Below, piece by piece: positions 26,503 to 37,800 of a DNA stretch of 64,000 bases (position 1 is the stretch's first letter; every line of letters begins with the position of its first letter). A program made the position numbers and the translations under genes. The notes beneath the pieces were generated by a model. The model had not been told where the DNA came from. It made no database searches and was given only the letters and a program-made list of their open reading frames with translations. This stretch comes from Stenotrophomonas rhizophila (lineage in GTDB: Bacteria > Pseudomonadota > Gammaproteobacteria > Xanthomonadales > Xanthomonadaceae): contig NZ_CP007597.1 in the NCBI RefSeq assembly GCF_000661955.1, forward strand, positions 1,109,605 to 1,173,604, read 5' to 3'.

Positions 26503-28566
26503 ATGTCACGCCTTGCCCATGCCAGCAGCGAAGCCCTCAGCGAGGGCGGGACGCTTGCCAGCCAGTTGGATGCCTTCGTTGCTCGCCCGGCGCAGCTGCG
26601 CCTGACCGCTGCCATCGCCGAAGCCTTCGACCAGCGCGACGTGCTGCTGGCCGAGGCCGGCACCGGTACCGGCAAGACCTATGCCTACCTGGTGCCGGCG
26701 CTGTTGTCGGGGCTGAAGATCATCATTTCCACCGGCACCCGCGCGCTGCAGGACCAGCTGTACCACCGCGACCTGCCGCGGGTGCGCGCGGCGCTCGGGG
26801 TGGGCCACAGCAGCGCGCTGCTCAAGGGCCGTGCGAACTATCTGTGCCGCTACCGCCTGCAGCAGGCCCGCGGCGAACCCCGCTTCAGTTCGCCTGAGCA
26901 GGTGGCGCAGTTCCAGCGCATCCTGGCCTGGTCCGGGCGCAGCCGCTTCGGCGACATGGCCGAGCTGGAAGCGCTGCCGGAAGACTCGCCGCTGTACCCG
27001 ATGGTCACCTCCACCGTCGACAACTGCCTGGGCAACGAGTGCCCGTTCTGGGACGACTGTTTCGTGGTGCAGGCGCGCCAGCGTGCACAGGCGGCCGACG
27101 TGGTGGTGGTCAACCATCACCTGCTGCTGGCCGACCTGGCGCTCAAGCAGGAGGGCTTCGGCGAGATCCTGCCGGGCGCGCAGGCCTTCGTGATCGACGA
27201 GGCGCACCAGCTGCCGGAACTGGCCGCCAACTTCTTCGGCGAAGGGTTCGGCATGCGGCCGTGGCAGGAACTGGCGCGCGACTGCCTGGCCGAAAGCCGC
27301 AGCGTGGCCGGTGCGCAGGCCGCGCTGCAGGTACCCGCTGCCGCGCTGGAACAGACCCTGCGCGACCTGCGCACCGCCATGGACGGGCTGCCACCGCGCG
27401 GCACCCAATGGCGCGCGCTGGCGGTGCCGCAGGTGCGCGATGGCTTCGATGCGGCGATGTCGGCCCTGGTGTCGCTGCGCGACGCGCTGGTCGGCGTGCG
27501 CGAGGCGTCGCCGGGCCTGGACGCCTGCCACGCGCGGGCGCTGGAAGCGGTGGCGCGGTTGTCGCGCTGGCTCGGCGAAGACGCCCCGATGCTCGATTTC
27601 GACGCCGACCCGGAACTGGCCGCGGCCCCGGCGGACGTGCTGTGGTACGAACTGACCCCGCGCGGCTTCCGCTGCCAGCGCACCCCGATGGACGTGTCCG
27701 GGCCGCTGCGCGAGCATCGGCAGCGCTCGATGGCGGCCTGGGTATTCACCTCGGCCACGCTGACCGTGGACGGTGGGTTTGCGCATATTTCGCAGCGGCT
27801 GGGGCTGGACGATCCGGTCACCCTGCTGCAACCCAGCCCGTTCGACTGGGCAACGCAGGCGCTGTGCTACCTGCCCACCGACCTGCCGGACCCGGCGGCG
27901 CGCGGGTTCGGCACCGCCCTGATCCGGGCACTCACCCCGGTGCTGGAGGCATCGCAGGGCAGGGCGTTCCTGCTGTTTGCCTCGCACCGCGCGCTGCGTG
28001 AAGCGGCCGAAGCGCTGCGTGATGCACCGTGGCCCCTGTTCGTGCAGGGCGAGGCGCCGCGCGCGACCCTGTTGCAGCGTTTCCGCGAATCGGGCAACGG
28101 CGTGCTGCTGGGCTCGGCCAGTTTCCGCGAAGGCGTGGATGTGGTGGGCGATGCGCTGAGCGTGGTGGTGATCGACAAGCTGCCGTTCGCCGCACCGGAT
28201 GATCCGGTGTTCGAGGCGCGGCTGGACGCGATCCGGCGCGACGGCGGCAATCCGTTCCGCGATGAGCAGCTGCCGCAGGCGGTGATCGCACTCAAGCAGG
28301 GCGTCGGGCGGCTGATCCGCAGCGAGACCGACCGCGGCGTGCTGGTGCTGTGCGACCCGCGGCTGCTCAGCCGCAGCTACGGGCGGATCTTCCTGGATTC
28401 GCTGCCACCGTTCCGGCGCACCCGCGCGCTGGACGATGTGCGCGGCTTCTTTGCGCCACAATGGCCGCCTGACGCGCTGCTCGCGCCACCCGCTGCAGCG
28501 GCGGCGCCCGCTGCAGCCCCTGTGTCACCCGCGGCACCCGATGACTTCCCCACTTCCCTGTTCTGA
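26503..28566 (+). CDS. DinG/YoaA family ATP-dependent DNA helicase
   Basis: A 687-residue XPD-like SF2 helicase. AEAGTGTGKTYAYLVPAL is the Walker A, VIDEAHQLPEL the DEAH box, and VGRLIRSETDRG the late motif VI. Four cysteines between motifs I and II (NYLC, DNC, NEC, DDC at about residues 113-185) fit an iron-sulphur cluster. Length and motifs fit YoaA better than the longer DinG, but the two are close. It would unwind 5'-3' DNA or R-loop structures in repair. The ATG at 26503 follows the short direct repeats. tsaB starts 5 bp after its stop, so they are probably co-transcribed. Confidence 0.9.
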   Translation: MSRLAHASSEALSEGGTLASQLDAFVARPAQLRLTAAIAEAFDQRDVLLAEAGTGTGKTYAYLVPALLSGLKIIISTGTRALQDQLYHRDLPRVRAALGVGHSSALLKGRANYLCRYRLQQARGEPRFSSPEQVAQFQRILAWSGRSRFGDMAELEALPEDSPLYPMVTSTVDNCLGNECPFWDDCFVVQARQRAQAADVVVVNHHLLLADLALKQEGFGEILPGAQAFVIDEAHQLPELAANFFGEGFGMRPWQELARDCLAESRSVAGAQAALQVPAAALEQTLRDLRTAMDGLPPRGTQWRALAVPQVRDGFDAAMSALVSLRDALVGVREASPGLDACHARALEAVARLSRWLGEDAPMLDFDADPELAAAPADVLWYELTPRGFRCQRTPMDVSGPLREHRQRSMAAWVFTSATLTVDGGFAHISQRLGLDDPVTLLQPSPFDWATQALCYLPTDLPDPAARGFGTALIRALTPVLEASQGRAFLLFASHRALREAAEALRDAPWPLFVQGEAPRATLLQRFRESGNGVLLGSASFREGVDVVGDALSVVVIDKLPFAAPDDPVFEARLDAIRRDGGNPFRDEQLPQAVIALKQGVGRLIRSETDRGVLVLCDPRLLSRSYGRIFLDSLPPFRRTRALDDVRGFFAPQWPPDALLAPPAAAAAPAAAPVSPAAPDDFPTSLF

Positions 28567-28571
28567 CCGCC

Positions 28572-29279
28572 ATGAAACTGCTCGCCTTTGAAACCGCCAC
28601 CGAAGCCTGTTCCGTCGCCCTGTATGTGGATGGGCAGGTGCGTGAGCGGTTCGAGATCGCCCCGCGCCGCCACGCCGAGCTGAGCCTGCCGTGGGCCGAG
28701 GAACTGCTGGCCGAAGCCGGCATCGCGCGTTCGCAGCTGGATGCCATCGCGCTCGGGCGCGGCCCCGGCGCGTTCACGGGCGTGCGCCTGGCCATTGCCA
28801 TCGCGCAGGGCATCGCCTTGGCGCTGGACCGCCCGCTGCTGCCGGTGTCCACGCTGCAGGTACTGGCGCTGCGTGCGCCGGCCGGCGCCGACCAGGTGCT
28901 CAGCAGCATCGACGCCCGCATGGGCGAGGTGTACGCGGCGCGCCAGGTGCGCGTGGACGGCCAGTGGCAGCTGCAGGGCGAAGAGATCGTGTGTGCGCCC
29001 GAGGCGGTGGTCCTGCCCGAGGGCAGCCGCTGGTTCGGCGTGGGCACCGGCTTCGGCGCTGCCGACGGTCTGCTGGCCACGCGCCTGGCCGATCAGCTCG
29101 ACGGCGTCGATGCGCAGGCGCTGCCGCGTGCATCGGACCTGCTGACGCTGGCAGTGCCGGCGTTCGCGCGCGGCGAAGGCGTGGCCCCGGAACGTGTCGA
29201 ACCGGCCTACCTGCGCAACAACGTGGCGCTGACGCTCGTGGAACAGCAGGCCGCCCGCGCCGCCAAGGCCGCCCGGTAG
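28572..29279 (+). CDS. tsaB: tRNA t6A37 threonylcarbamoyl biosynthesis protein TsaB
   Basis: A 235-residue TsaB (YeaZ). MKLLAFETATEACSVALY is the ASKHA-fold N-terminus, and LDAIALGRGPGAFTGVRLAI the family signature. TsaB scaffolds TsaD and TsaE in making N6-threonylcarbamoyladenosine in tRNAs that read ANN codons; it is itself inactive as an enzyme. It follows the helicase gene by 5 bp. The TAG stop codon is part of the GTAG end of a palindromic repeat. Confidence 0.95.
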   Translation: MKLLAFETATEACSVALYVDGQVRERFEIAPRRHAELSLPWAEELLAEAGIARSQLDAIALGRGPGAFTGVRLAIAIAQGIALALDRPLLPVSTLQVLALRAPAGADQVLSSIDARMGEVYAARQVRVDGQWQLQGEEIVCAPEAVVLPEGSRWFGVGTGFGAADGLLATRLADQLDGVDAQALPRASDLLTLAVPAFARGEGVAPERVEPAYLRNNVALTLVEQQAARAAKAAR

Positions 29280-29298
29280 AGCCGACCGTTGGTCGGCT
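29276..29298 (+). repeat. SMAG-like palindrome overlapping the tsaB stop
   Basis: A 23-bp unit: GTAG followed by AGCCGACC-GTT-GGTCGGCT. The TAG of GTAG is the tsaB stop codon. It lies between convergent tsaB and tonB and may also protect or terminate their mRNAs. Confidence 0.85.
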
Positions 29299-29308
29299 GC
29301 CCCCAACC

Positions 29309-30192
29309 TTACCGATCGTCGCGCAACGTACCGCCGGGCAGGAACGCCCAGGTCCGGGTCACCTGCAGGATCTCCACGCCGTCGTCGGTCTTGGGCAACG
29401 GCGGGAACGGCTGGGCCAGGCGGACCACGCGCAGGGCAGCCTCATCCAGCAACGGGGTGCCGCTGCTGCGCAGGATCCGCGCACTTTCCACGCTGCCGTC
29501 GCGGCGCACGCCGACGGTGATCACCACCTGCCCACCCAGGCGGCGCTGGCGGGCTTCGTCGGGGTAATTGAGGTTGCCCACGCGCTCGGCGCGGTCCACC
29601 CACGCCCGCAGGTAGTTGGCGTAGGCGTATTCCTTGGTGCTGGCCGACACGAACTTGCGGTTCGGGCGCTTGGCGTACTGCGCCGAGCGCAGGTGCACCT
29701 CGGCGGCCAGCCGGGCCATTTCCGCGTCGCGCTGCTCGCGCGCATTCAGCGGGGCCTCCGGCTGCGGGTGCTCGGGCAACGGCTGCGGCTGCGCGCTGGC
29801 CACCTGCTCGGTGCTGTTGCGGCTGGACACCACCCGCGTCTGCGGCGGGGGTGGGTTGGCCGCGTCCTGGCGCTGCTGCGGCACCGGCGACAGCCCGGCC
29901 TGCGGCTGCGGCACGATCCCGGCCTGGTTGTCGCGCGGGCGCTGGGCCTTGTCGTGGTCGCCGCCGCCCTGCTGGTTGGCCTGGGCCAGGAAATCGGCCT
30001 GCTTGGGCGTCAGCGCGGTCTGGGTCTGGCTGAAGATCACCTCCAGGGTGGGCACCAGCGCGGCCTTGTCGGTCACCGCAAAGCCCACCCCCAGGATCAG
30101 CAGCGCATGCACCAGCAGCGACAGCGCCAGGGTCGCGCCCAGGCGCTGCGATTCGCGCGCCTGCAGCGGCGTCAGCGGTGCAACCGTCGCAC

Positions 30193-30196
<4 letters not shown>
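29309..30196 (-). CDS. TonB-family energy transducer
   Basis: A 295-residue TonB-like protein. One N-terminal membrane anchor (LGATLALSLLVHALLILGVGFAV, about residues 19-41) is followed by a Pro/Gln-rich periplasmic spanner. The C-terminal TonB domain contains YPDEARQRRLGGQVVITVGVRRDGS, and a PFPPLP motif follows. It would couple inner-membrane proton-motive force to outer-membrane receptors, but no exbB/exbD genes are here. Its ATG overlaps the gshB stop by 4 nt, so translation is coupled. The same gshB-tonB arrangement occurs in several gammaproteobacteria. Confidence 0.87.
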
Positions 30197-31143
<947 letters not shown>

Positions 31144-31304
31144 GGTCGCAACCTGGCGGGCAGGGCGATGATGGTAGCCGCAACCGGGGCCGGTTGCCTG
31201 CCCGGCGGGGTGCAACGCTGCGTCCGCCCGGCCCCGGGGTTTGCGCAAAACGGGCCGATCCGGCCCGGTCCGACCCGTCTGCGGCTTGGCTGAAGTGGCC
31301 GCGC

Positions 31305-31334
31305 TTGTAGCCTGCGCGGGAAGTGCGATATAGA
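31305..31334 (+). promoter_or_regulatory. possible sigma70 promoter of the Pil-Chp operon
   Basis: TTGTAG (31305-31310) and TATAGA (31329-31334) are 18 bp apart and lie about 57 bp before the pilG start. This is the best -35/-10 pair in the 248-bp divergent gap to gshB. Confidence 0.45.
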
Positions 31335-31391
31335 TACGCTTTCGCAGCGACGCCGGACCAAGCAGAAGCGTCGCGCGCCCGGGGAAAGGTA

Positions 31392-31793
31392 ATGACTGAA
31401 AACATGGCTGCGGGTGGGGAACTCGCAGGGCTTAGGGTCATGGTCATCGATGATTCGAAGACCATTCGCAGGACCGCCGAAACACTGCTCAAGCGCGAAG
31501 GCTGCGAGGTGGTGACCGCGACCGATGGTTTCGAGGCGTTGGCCAAGATCGCCGACCAACAGCCGCAGATCATCTTCGTGGACATCATGATGCCGCGGCT
31601 GGATGGCTATCAGACCTGTGCGCTGATCAAGGGCAACCAGCTGTTCAAGTCGACCCCGGTGATCATGCTGTCCTCCAAGGACGGCCTGTTCGACAAGGCG
31701 CGCGGGCGCATCGTCGGCTCGGAGCAGTACCTGACCAAGCCATTCACGCGTGAAGAACTGCTGGGTGCCATCCGCACATACGTCAACGCCTGA
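31392..31793 (+). CDS. pilG: twitching motility response regulator PilG
   Basis: A 133-residue CheY-like protein. VMVIDDSKTIRRTAETLLK is the acidic pocket, FVDIMMPRLDGYQTC carries the phospho-acceptor Asp, and YLTKPFTREELL the conserved Lys. In Pseudomonas, PilG is phosphorylated by ChpA and promotes pilus extension and cAMP signalling. It is first in the cluster pilG-pilH-pilI-pilJ-chpA-chpB-chpC, 17 bp before pilH. The ATG at 31392 was chosen over an upstream in-frame one because it gives the family length. Confidence 0.93.
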   Translation: MTENMAAGGELAGLRVMVIDDSKTIRRTAETLLKREGCEVVTATDGFEALAKIADQQPQIIFVDIMMPRLDGYQTCALIKGNQLFKSTPVIMLSSKDGLFDKARGRIVGSEQYLTKPFTREELLGAIRTYVNA

Positions 31794-31810
31794 CCAGGGG
31801 GAAAGGCACA

Positions 31811-32173
31811 ATGGCTCGAATCGTTCTGATCGAGGATTCACCGACCGACCGTGCGGTGTTCACGCAGTGGTTGACCAAGGCCGGGCACGAAGTACTGGAA
31901 GCGGACAACGCCGAGGACGGGCTGGTGCTCGTGCGCGAGCATGCGCCGCAGCTGGTGCTGATGGACGTCGTCCTGCCGGGCATGAGTGGCTTCCAGGCCA
32001 CCCGTGCGATGGCGCGTGATGCGGCCATCAAACATATTCCGGTCGTCATCGTCAGCACCAAGGCGATGGAGACCGACAAGGCGTGGGGGCTGCGCCAGGG
32101 GGCGGCCGACTACATCGTCAAGCCGCCGCGCGAGGAGGAACTGATCGCGCGGATCAACCAGTTGGTGGTCTGA
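31811..32173 (+). CDS. pilH: twitching motility response regulator PilH
   Basis: A 120-residue stand-alone receiver. ARIVLIEDSPTDRAVFTQWL, LVLMDVVLPGMSGFQATRA (phospho-acceptor Asp) and YIVKPPREEELI follow the PilH pattern. In the Pseudomonas system PilH works against PilG, favouring retraction or acting as a phosphate sink. Its stop overlaps the pilI start by one base (TGATG), so they are coupled. Confidence 0.93.
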   Translation: MARIVLIEDSPTDRAVFTQWLTKAGHEVLEADNAEDGLVLVREHAPQLVLMDVVLPGMSGFQATRAMARDAAIKHIPVVIVSTKAMETDKAWGLRQGAADYIVKPPREEELIARINQLVV

Positions 32174-32703
32174 TGCGTTCTCCTTTCGACATCCTCGAAG
32201 CCTACGAACGGCGCAGCCTGGCCCATGCCGTGCAGCTGCCCGAACGTCAGTTCGCGCAGGACCTGTGGCGTGGCGTCGGTTACCGCGTGGGCAAGCGCCA
32301 CCTGGTGTCGGATTTCCGCGAAGTGGTTGAAATCGTGCCGATGCCGCCGATCACCCCGGTGCCCGGCGCACAGCCGTGGCTGCTGGGCGTGGGCAACCTG
32401 CGCGGCAACCTGTTCCCGGTGGTGGACCTGAAGTACTTCCTGGAAGGCGAGCGCACCGTGCACCAGGAAGGCCAGCGCGTGTTGATCATGCGCCAGGCCG
32501 GCGGCGACGTCGCGCTCACCATCGATGAACTGTTTGGCCAGCGCAGCTTCGACCAGGGCCAGGACATCGCCATTGGCGATCTCGCCAGCGGCCGCTACGC
32601 CCACTTCATCGACCGTGCCTTCCACGGCGATGGCCACGATTGGGGCGTGTTCTCACTGTCGCTGCTGTCGCGCACTCCCGAATTCAGGCAGGCCGCAGCC
32701 TGA
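32173..32703 (+). CDS. pilI: CheW-like adaptor PilI
   Basis: A 176-residue CheW-domain protein. VSDFREVVEIVPMPPITPVPGAQPWLLGVGNLRGNLFPVVDLK has the CheW core with its conserved NLRG turn (residues about 52-95). It links the receptor PilJ to the kinase ChpA at the cell pole. The ATG overlaps the pilH stop, and pilJ begins 44 bp later. Confidence 0.92.
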   Translation: MRSPFDILEAYERRSLAHAVQLPERQFAQDLWRGVGYRVGKRHLVSDFREVVEIVPMPPITPVPGAQPWLLGVGNLRGNLFPVVDLKYFLEGERTVHQEGQRVLIMRQAGGDVALTIDELFGQRSFDQGQDIAIGDLASGRYAHFIDRAFHGDGHDWGVFSLSLLSRTPEFRQAAA

Positions 32704-32747
32704 TTGCTGCCGCCTGTCTCACCGTATTTGATGATCGAGGTTGAACG

Positions 32748-34784
32748 ATGAGTACTACTTCGGAATCCGCCAAGGCCGGCAAGCTCGGGTCGGTGGGAAC
32801 CAATTTCTGGCTCGGCCTGCTGGCCCTGTCGATGATCGTGTTCGGCGTCAACACCGGCGTCGCCACCTGGCAGGGCAGTCGCCTGGCCGGCGCCAGTACC
32901 GGCGCGGCCGATCTGCAGGTGTTGTCCCAGCAGCTGGCCAACCAGGGCCGTGAAGCGGTCTCGGGCAACGCCCAGGCGTTCACCGCCTTCAAGGACACCA
33001 AGACCCGCATCGAGAGCACGGTGAGCAGCCTGCAGGGCCGCTACGGGTCCGAGGCCAACGTGTCCGGCCCGCTCACCCAGCTCAGCCAGACCTGGGAGCC
33101 GCTCGGCAAGAGCGCCGCCCAGCTGGTGGCCAGTGAGCCGGCGGTGCTGGCCTTGGCCGGCAACGCCAACAACTTCGTCAACGGCGTGCCGGCACTGCAG
33201 GCACAGCTGAACGAAGTGGTGCGCGCGATGTCCGCTGGCGGTGCGCCGGCCTCGCAGGTGTACAACGCGCTGCAGCAGGTGGTGGTGGTGGGCTCGATGG
33301 CCCGCCGGGTCACCGAAATGCGCGCCGGCGGTGCCAATGCCGCCGCGGCGGGCGACGCGCTCGCCCGCGACTCGGTGGTGTTCACCCAGGTGCTGGACGC
33401 CCTGCGCAACGGCAACGAAGAACTGGGCATCACCCCGGTGCGCAATGCCGGCGCGCTGGCTGCGCTGGAGCAGTCCCAGAAGCAGTGGGACACCATGAAG
33501 AAGGACGCCGACGCGATCCTGGCCAGTTCGCGCCAGCTGTTCTCGGCGCAGTCCTCGGCAGCCGCGCTGACCGGTGGTGCCACCCGCATGCTGGACGACA
33601 GCAAGAAGCTGTTTGAAGCCTTCTCCTCGTTCGGTTCGGTGCGCGACACGCGCCTGTTCCCGAACTTCTGGCTGGGTGTGATTTCCGGTGCGCTGTCGCT
33701 GATCGCCATCATCGGCTTCGTCAGCAGCACCGTGCGCAGCCGGTCGCGCGAGCAGGACCTGCGTTACCAGACCCAGGTGGAATTCAACAGCCGCAACCAG
33801 CAGGCCATCATGCGGCTGCTGGACGAAATCAGCTCGCTGGGTGAAGGCGACCTGACGGTGAAGGCCTCGGTGACCGAGGACATGACCGGCGCGATCGCAG
33901 ACGCCATCAACTACGCCGTGGACGAACTGCGCCACCTGGTGACCACCATCAACGACACCTCGGCCAAGGTCGCGCTGTCCACCCAGGAAACCCAGGCCAC
34001 GGCCATGCAGCTGGCCGAAGCGGCCGGCCACCAGGCCAACCAGATCACCTCGGCATCGGACCGCATCGGCGAAATCGCCTCGAGCATCGAACAGGTGTCG
34101 CGCAACTCGGCCGAGTCGGCCGACGTGGCACAGCGCTCGGTGGTGATCGCCGCCGAAGGCGCCGGCGTGGTCCGCGAGACCATCCAGGGCATGGACCAGA
34201 TCCGCGACCAGATCCAGGAAACCTCCAAGCGCATCAAGCGCCTGGGCGAATCGTCGCAGGAAATCGGCTCGATCGTGGAACTGATCAACGACATTTCCGA
34301 GCAGACCAACATCCTGGCGTTGAACGCCGCGGTGCAGGCGGCCTCGGCCGGTGAGGCCGGCCGTGGTTTCGCCGTGGTGGCCGACGAAGTGCAGCGCCTG
34401 GCAGAACGCACCTCCGGTGCGACCCGACGCATTGAAGGCCTGGTCCAGGCCATTCAGGCCGATACCAACGAAGCGGTCAGCTCGATGGAGCAGACCACCG
34501 CCGAAGTGGTGTCCGGTGCGCGCCTGGCCGAAGACGCCGGTACCGCACTGACTGAAATCGAACGCGTGTCCAACGCGCTCAACAACCTCATCAAGAACAT
34601 CTCGATCGCCGCCCAGCAGCAGTCGTCGGCCGCCTCGGACATCACCCGCACCATGGGCGTGATCCGTCAGATTACCGGCCAGACCTCGCAGGGTGCGGGA
34701 CAGACCGCCGAGTCGATCGGTCATTTGGCACAGCTGGCGGCCGACCTGCGCCGCTCGGTTGCCGACTTCAAGCTGCCGGCGTGA
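32748..34784 (+). CDS. pilJ: methyl-accepting chemotaxis protein PilJ
   Basis: A 678-residue receptor. Two membrane helices ([22 protein letters not shown] near residue 25; [23 protein letters not shown] near residue 310) bracket a helical PilJ-type periplasmic domain. A HAMP-like region and a long coiled-coil follow. The signalling tip is [21 protein letters not shown] and then [17 protein letters not shown]. PilJ senses pilus or surface contact and controls ChpA. No receptor methyltransferase gene is in the cluster, so adaptation by methylation may be absent or supplied from elsewhere. Confidence 0.94.
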   Translation: MSTTSESAKAGKLGSVGTNFWLGLLALSMIVFGVNTGVATWQGSRLAGASTGAADLQVLSQQLANQGREAVSGNAQAFTAFKDTKTRIESTVSSLQGRYGSEANVSGPLTQLSQTWEPLGKSAAQLVASEPAVLALAGNANNFVNGVPALQAQLNEVVRAMSAGGAPASQVYNALQQVVVVGSMARRVTEMRAGGANAAAAGDALARDSVVFTQVLDALRNGNEELGITPVRNAGALAALEQSQKQWDTMKKDADAILASSRQLFSAQSSAAALTGGATRMLDDSKKLFEAFSSFGSVRDTRLFPNFWLGVISGALSLIAIIGFVSSTVRSRSREQDLRYQTQVEFNSRNQQAIMRLLDEISSLGEGDLTVKASVTEDMTGAIADAINYAVDELRHLVTTINDTSAKVALSTQETQATAMQLAEAAGHQANQITSASDRIGEIASSIEQVSRNSAESADVAQRSVVIAAEGAGVVRETIQGMDQIRDQIQETSKRIKRLGESSQEIGSIVELINDISEQTNILALNAAVQAASAGEAGRGFAVVADEVQRLAERTSGATRRIEGLVQAIQADTNEAVSSMEQTTAEVVSGARLAEDAGTALTEIERVSNALNNLIKNISIAAQQQSSAASDITRTMGVIRQITGQTSQGAGQTAESIGHLAQLAADLRRSVADFKLPA

Positions 34785-34878
34785 GCCGCGGGCAGGGCGG
34801 AGAGGGAAGGAATCAGCAGATGATGCATCGCGATAAACCACAGCACGACACGCGCGCGCCCCTGCCGGGAGACCTGGC

Positions 34879-37800
34879 ATGAGCACGCTGCGCGATGCCA
34901 TGAGCCACGCCGCCCTGGGCTGGGTCAAGCCGGAACTGGACGAAACCCTGCGCCAGGTGCGCAACGAGGTGGAGTACTACGCCGAAGACCCCTCCGATGC
35001 CGGCCGCATGCGCTTCTGCGCCGGCTACCTGCACCAGGTGCAGGGCACCCTGCGCATGGTGGAGTTGTATGCCCCGGCGATGGTGGCCGAAGAACTGGAG
35101 CAGCTGGCCAACGCCATCGGCGCCGGCGAGGTGCCCGACCGTGACGAAGCCTGCGCCACCCTGATGCGCGGCAGCGTGCTGTTGCCCGACTACCTGGAGC
35201 GCCTGCAGAACGGTCACCGCGACATTCCCATCGTGCTGCTGCCGCTGCTCAACGACATCCGCTCGGCACGCGCCGCGCCGGGTATCAACGAGAGCGTGCT
35301 GTTCGCATTTGCCCCGGACAGCGTGACCGCCACCGAGGCCGAACTCGACCACGCCCGTGGCAGCCTGAGCGGGCGCAACCGCGAGCTGCTCGATACCGTG
35401 GGCAATGCGGTCAAGGAAGAGCTGCTGCGGATCAAGGACGCACTGGACCTGCACCTGCGCACCGGTGGCGATCCGGTACAGCTGCAGACCCAGGTCAACG
35501 AACTGGGTGCGGTTGCCGACACCCTGGGCATGATGGGCCTGGGCGTGGCCCGCGGCGTGGTCGTGCAACAGCGCGATGCGCTGCGCGGCGTGGTACAGGG
35601 CGAACAGCAGATCGACGAAAGCCTGCTGCTGGATATCGCCGGTGCGCTGCTGTACGTGGATGCCTCGCTGGACGACCAGGTCGCCCATCTGGGCGCCGGC
35701 GGCAGTGGCGAGGACGATCCGAGCGCCGTGGAAAACCGGCGCACGGTGGAGGTGCTGGCGCATGAAGCCATCGCCAATTTCGCCGCCGCGCGCGAGCACT
35801 TCGTCGCCTTCATCGAAACCAACTGGAACCACCAGCAGCTGACGGAAGTGCCGCGCCTGCTGGGCGAGGTGTCCGGTGCGTTGCGCATGCTCGACCTGGC
35901 CACGCCGGCCGACTACCTGCAGGGTGTGCGCCAGTACATCACGGTGGAACTGATCGGCCGCCAGCGCGTGCCGAGCGGGCGCCAGCTGGATACGCTGGCC
36001 GATGCCATGGCCAGCCTGGAGTACTACCTCGAAGCCCTGCGCGAACGCCGCCCGGGCCGCGAGGAGATCCTCGATATCACCCGCACCAGCCTGGAAACGC
36101 TGCGTTACTGGCCGTTGCCGGACGTCAATGCCGTCCAGCCGGATACCACCGCAGAGGCCCTGCCGGTGGCCGCCGAGCCGATCGAGTTGACGCAGTGGGA
36201 TGCGCCGTCGGTCGAGCCGATCGCCGTGGCCGTCACCCCGAGCGCACCGCCGCCGGGCAGCGTGCCGCCGTCGTTCCCGGACCTCACCTTCGACCCGCTG
36301 CCTGACACCGCCCTGGCCGCCACCGCGGCAGCAGGTGCGTCGCTGGTGTTCGACGCATCGACCGCGCCCGCGCCGGAGGCCCCGCAGTGGACGCTGTCCG
36401 CCGAGGCCGATGCGGCCGCCGACCACACCGAACCGAGCTTCGCCCGTTTCGACCCGGTGATTGCCGAGGACAACCCCGCGGTGCGCTGGGACGCGCTGCC
36501 GCCGATGCATGTCGCCCTGGATACGCTGGACGCCACCGAGACGGTGTCCGCGCAGGCCGACGCGCACGTGCAGGAAGAGGTGTCCTTCAGCGGTGGGTTC
36601 GACCCCGTTGCCGCCGAGCATGACGCGCTGGAGTTCAGCGACGAGCCGATCGAATTCACCTTCGATGCGCCGCTGCACAATGCCGGCGACGTGCTGTCGC
36701 TGCAGATCGACGATACCGTCGCGCCCGCCGTGGCGCCGGTTGCCGATACCGCGCCCGACCTGGACGTGGCCCAGTTGCCCTCGTTCCTGCAGGCGACCGA
36801 CGCCGATGCCGTTGAGCCCATCGACGCGATCATTGCTGCACCGGTCGAGGCTATCGCGCCGGCCCTGGTCGCAGACGACAGCGCCGTCGCAGACGCATCC
36901 GTCGATGCGACAGCACTGACCGACACCGACGACCACACCCGCCTTGACGACGTTGTTGCGCCGGATCCGACCCCGGTCGTGACCCACAGCAGCACCGGCG
37001 TGCATGCCGCAGTGATCGGCACGATCGAGCTGGACGACGAGTCCGCGCGCTTCCTGGCCGAGCTGGATGCGGCCGCCGCGCAGTTCAGCACCGCGCCTGC
37101 GATCACCCCGGATGCCCTGGCCGCGGTATCGCCGGCCAATGCGGTCAGTGACACCGACAGCATCGAAGCCGGGTTCGAAGACGATGGCGAGAACATCGAC
37201 CAGGACATCCGCGAGGTCTTCATCGAAGAGTTCGACGAGGAACTGGTCAACCTCGGCAACCTGCTGCCGGTCTGGCGCGCCGCGCCGGACAACCTGGACC
37301 GTCTGCGTCCGATCCGCCGCGTTTTCCACACGCTCAAGGGCAGCGGCCGACTCGTCGGCGCGCGTACCCTGGGCGAGTTCAGCTGGAAAATCGAAGGCAT
37401 GCTCAACCGCGTGCTCGACGGTACCCGGCCGGCTACCCCGGCCGTGGTGGCCATGGTCACCCAGGCGTATGACGTGCTGCCGCAGCTCAACGCAGCGCTG
37501 CGCGGCGAAGGCCGCGTGACGGCCGACCTGCAGGCCATGCAGGCCATTGCCGATCGCGTGGCGGCCGGCGAAGAAACCTTCCATGTGCCGCTGCAGCGGG
37601 CCGCGCCCGTCGTGGCCGCGCCGGTGGAGGTGGCGGACGCCACCGAAGCCACCGCCGTCGTCGACGTCGTCGAAGCCGCCGGTACCCCGGCCAACATCGA
37701 CGAAGTGCTGCGCGAGATCCTCGAAGCCGAGGTGGATACCCATCAGGCCACCTTGCAGGCCTGGTTGCGCGAGGCCAGCGTGGCTCCGCAGCCGGTCACC

